Source: Acidobacteriaceae bacterium | Lineage (GTDB): Bacteria > Acidobacteriota > Terriglobia > Terriglobales > Acidobacteriaceae | Direction of reading: 5' to 3' | DNA: 8,357 nt | Assembly: GCA_003164255.1 (NCBI GenBank) | Contig: PLST01000628.1 | Location: 1-8,357 of the forward strand | Part shown: positions 6,298 to 8,357 of the stretch, in pieces | Numbering within the stretch: position 1 is the first letter of the stretch | How the letters are laid out: each line of letters begins with the position of its first letter | Position numbers and translations under genes: made by a program | The notes under the pieces: model-generated | The model's database searches: none | Told to the model about the DNA's origin: nothing | Seen by the model: only the letters and a program-made list of their open reading frames with translations

Positions 6298-7788
6298 ATG
6301 CCGCGCCGAGTGATTCTTGCGGTTTGTTGTATTTTTGCTCTTCTTCAATCTGCTGCTGCTCAATCCATCGCTGTTTACCAGACGACCCCCGACCTTCTTG
6401 AGGCTCTTGCGCAACTCCATGCGTTGCGGTTCTCTCCCAAACCAGACCCCACTGACGCCTCCCCGCAGATCACCGTGGATGACAGCCAGCGCTTCCAGGA
6501 GATTGACGGGTTTGGGGCATCGCTCACTGACTCGGCTGCGTGGCTGATCTCACACAAACTCTCTCCCGCACAAACAGACGCTGCCTTCAAATCCCTCTTC
6601 AGCCGCAGGGACGGCATTGCGCTGAGCTTTCTTCGCCAGCCCATTGGCTCGTCTGACCTGGCGACGAAGTTTTATTCCTATGACGATCTCTGCGATCAGA
6701 CGGACAAGGCATGCACGATGCCCGCCGGCCAGGCCGGGCATGCCGATCCGGATCTTGCGCACTATTCGCTCGCGCATGACAAGGAATACATCCTCCCGCT
6801 GCTTGTGAAGGCTCTGGCAATCAATCCGTCAATCCACGTGATGCTCACGCCGTGGAGTCCGCCGGGATGGATGAAGAGTTCAGGGTCGATGCTGGGGTCG
6901 ATGCCGGGGTCGAATCCGGAAACCAAAGTGCCCTCAAGCCTACGTCCGGAGTTCTATCGGGCGTTTGCCGGCTACCTTGTGAAAACCGTCCAAGGCTACC
7001 AGGCCGCTGGAGTGCCGGTGTTTGCGATGAGCGTACAGAATGAGCCGCTGTATACGCCGACGGATTACAGCGGGATGCAAATGCAAGCCGCCGAGCAAGC
7101 CAACTTTATTGCGAACGCTCTTGGCCCCGCCATGGCGGCCGCGGGCCTGAAGACGAAAGTGATGGTCTACGACCACAACTGGGATCGGCCGGATTACCCC
7201 GAAGCGGTGTTGAAAGATGCAAAGGCAGGCTCCCTGGCTGCAGGGACGGCCTGGCATCACTATGCTGGTGACCCGGCCGTGATGACAAAATTTCATGCGG
7301 AGTTTCCGCAGAAAGACGAATGGGTGACCGAGTCGAGCGGAGGCACCTGGCAGAACGGCAACTTGCTTGCGCAGGTAGCAGCGGAGTTGATTGATGTGAC
7401 CCGCAACTGGTCAAGGAGCTACGTTCTGTGGGCTCTTGCCACCGATCAGGACCACGGGCCACACGTAGGCGGCTGCGGCACATGCCGTGGACTCGTCACA
7501 ATCGATCTGACAAAGCCAGGAGATCCCGTTAAACATGAGCCCGATTACTACGCGCTAGGCCAGGCCAGCAAGTTTCTGTTGCCCGGGGCAGTCCGCATTG
7601 CCTCGGACGAGCCTGGGGGAATCGATCTGAAGGATGTTGCTTTCAGTAATCCCGACGGAAGCATTGTGCTTTACGCCGTGAATCGCGGAGCCAGGAGCCA
7701 GGCCTTCCGCATTGGTTTCCACGGAAAAACTGTGGCCACCGTCCTTCCCGCAGGAGCGGTGGCCACGTTCATCTGGAAGTCAAACTAG
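6298..7788 (+). CDS. Exported glycoside hydrolase family 30 enzyme
   Basis: A 496-residue exported glycosidase. Residues 1-21 are a signal peptide (MPRR, hydrophobic core, AAA-Q). The GH30 (beta/alpha)8 domain follows: EIDGFGASLTDSAA (68-81), SFLRQPIGSSD (110-120), MLTPWSPPGWMK (182-193), MSVQNEPLYTPTDY (244-257) and WVTESSGG (342-349). Glu249 in 'QNEP' is the expected acid/base and Glu345 in 'TESSG' the nucleophile of this retaining family. Residues from about 430 form the usual C-terminal beta domain (SDEPGGIDLKDVAFSNPDGS). GH30 includes glucosylceramidases, beta-1,6-glucanases, xylosidases and glucuronoxylanases; the subfamily and substrate cannot be fixed by eye. A short repeat insertion (196-207) follows the WMK motif. 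The ATG has a strong GGAGG (6289-6293) 4 nt upstream. The gene starts 75 nt after moaC, with no terminator between them. Confidence 0.92.
   Translation: MPRRVILAVCCIFALLQSAAAQSIAVYQTTPDLLEALAQLHALRFSPKPDPTDASPQITVDDSQRFQEIDGFGASLTDSAAWLISHKLSPAQTDAAFKSLFSRRDGIALSFLRQPIGSSDLATKFYSYDDLCDQTDKACTMPAGQAGHADPDLAHYSLAHDKEYILPLLVKALAINPSIHVMLTPWSPPGWMKSSGSMLGSMPGSNPETKVPSSLRPEFYRAFAGYLVKTVQGYQAAGVPVFAMSVQNEPLYTPTDYSGMQMQAAEQANFIANALGPAMAAAGLKTKVMVYDHNWDRPDYPEAVLKDAKAGSLAAGTAWHHYAGDPAVMTKFHAEFPQKDEWVTESSGGTWQNGNLLAQVAAELIDVTRNWSRSYVLWALATDQDHGPHVGGCGTCRGLVTIDLTKPGDPVKHEPDYYALGQASKFLLPGAVRIASDEPGGIDLKDVAFSNPDGSIVLYAVNRGARSQAFRIGFHGKTVATVLPAGAVATFIWKSN
6883..6918 (+). repeat. Three tandem 12-bp repeats inside the GH30 gene
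   Basis: Units GGGTCGATGCTG, GGGTCGATGCCG and GGGTCGAATCCG follow each other in frame and code for GSML, GSMP and GSNP (residues 196-207). They lie just after the conserved WSPPGWMK motif and before 'SLRPEFY', so they lengthen an active-site-side loop. Confidence 0.9.
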
Positions 7789-7793
7789 GATTC

Positions 7794-8339
7794 TCAGTGT
7801 TGCATGGGAGGCATGGGAGGCATTCCGCCCGGCGGCGGTGGGCCTCCGGGCCCGTTTTCCTTGGGAATCACGAATTCTTCCGGATCCAGATGGCCGCGGT
7901 GGCAGGTGCCGCAGGTCAACGGCGGCGCCGGGGAATCCATCTTGTCCATCTCCACAACCTTGGCAATGTAGTTCTTTTTCATGTCCTCGGTCATGGTGTA
8001 CATGATGCGGGCCATCTGCTTCTCGGGTTTTGAATCGTCGTCAAATTTCAGGCGTGGGCGGCCATTTGGGCCCACGTTCTTGGGATCAGCTGTATGGCAC
8101 GTATCGCAATGCACGCCCAGCGAACCTGCCCAACCCTCCATGGTCTCGTGAACCTGTTGTCCTGTGAAATCCTTTGGCAAAACTTTCAGGTTGGTTGGTG
8201 CGGGATAGCTTCTTGGCATTCCTCCGCCGCCTCCCGGCGGGGGGCCTTGCGGAGCCTGCGCGATGGTGGCAACAGCGAATACTGCCGCAGTGAGCAATGC
8301 GACGGCGGCGGCCGGCTGGGACAGGGAAGTGATTTTCAA
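7794..8339 (-). CDS. Exported two-heme c-type cytochrome
   Basis: A 181-residue predicted periplasmic electron carrier. A hydrophobic signal segment (about 8-28, ending AQA) is followed by a Pro/Gly stretch (30-48). The core starts NLKVLPKDFTGQQVHETMEG (50-69) and carries two heme-c sites, CDTCH (78-82) and CGTCH (143-147), with 'KPEKQMARIMYTMTEDM' between them. This order resembles the acidobacterial cytochromes annotated as photosynthetic-reaction-centre cytochrome c subunit-like; that does not imply phototrophy. The tail is Pro/Gly/Met-rich (GPGGPPPPGGMPPMPPMQH). The start used is TTG, with GAGGA (8348-8352) 8 nt upstream. The frame stays open to the window edge and would add ARKIR before it, so a start outside the window is possible. 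The gene converges on the GH30 gene. Confidence 0.88.
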   Translation of the reverse strand: MKITSLSQPAAAVALLTAAVFAVATIAQAPQGPPPGGGGGMPRSYPAPTNLKVLPKDFTGQQVHETMEGWAGSLGVHCDTCHTADPKNVGPNGRPRLKFDDDSKPEKQMARIMYTMTEDMKKNYIAKVVEMDKMDSPAPPLTCGTCHRGHLDPEEFVIPKENGPGGPPPPGGMPPMPPMQH

Positions 8340-8357
8340 GCGGATTTTCCTCGCGGG

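Overview
The window looks like a chromosomal segment from an Acidobacteriota genome, most likely class Terriglobia. The DNA is fairly GC-rich. It carries a secreted protein with a carboxypeptidase-regulatory-like fold plus TPRs, a proline/glycine-rich two-heme cytochrome c of the type common in that phylum, a folate-dependent trmFO and an exported GH30 glycosidase. The taxonomic call is inference from gene content. No rRNA or other marker gene is present. Nothing indicates a mobile element, CRISPR array, tRNA or rRNA.

Layout. (1) Positions 1-2563, minus strand: a three-gene unit read right to left. It runs from a SSAT-like GNAT acetyltransferase, through trmFO (4-nt ATGA stop/start overlap), to a multi-span membrane protein of unknown function that leaves the window at its left edge. 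(2) Positions 2564-3013: a divergent intergenic region of about 450 nt with no convincing gene. It holds a probable leaderless -10 box for the GNAT gene, a candidate ECF-sigma promoter reading rightwards, and a dubious TTG-started small ORF. (3) Positions 3014-4201, plus strand: a secreted TPR protein followed by a strong hairpin terminator. (4) Positions 4339-6222, plus strand: a molybdenum-cofactor pair, moeA and moaC, separated by 9 nt. moeA appears leaderless. moaC carries an unusual four-unit 18-bp tandem repeat encoding a basic N-terminal tail. (5) Positions 6298-7788, plus strand: an exported GH30-family glycoside hydrolase. (6) Positions 7794-8339, minus strand: a c-type cytochrome converging on the GH30 gene with only 5 nt between the stop codons.

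How the genes relate. MoaC makes the pyranopterin precursor and MoeA inserts molybdate at the end of the pathway, so the pair is a split piece of Moco biosynthesis; the other steps must be encoded elsewhere. TrmFO modifies U54 in the tRNA T-loop, and its coupled GNAT partner has no obvious functional link to it. The TPR protein, GH30 enzyme and cytochrome are all predicted to be exported but do not form an evident pathway. Most of the window is ordinary housekeeping and cell-envelope content. The observations most worth checking are the ECF-type promoter and leader at 2667-3013, the repeat-built MoaC tail, the repeat insertion near the GH30 active site, the MoeA linker insertion and the leaderless-type -10 boxes. 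I did not find a clear undescribed multi-gene system.
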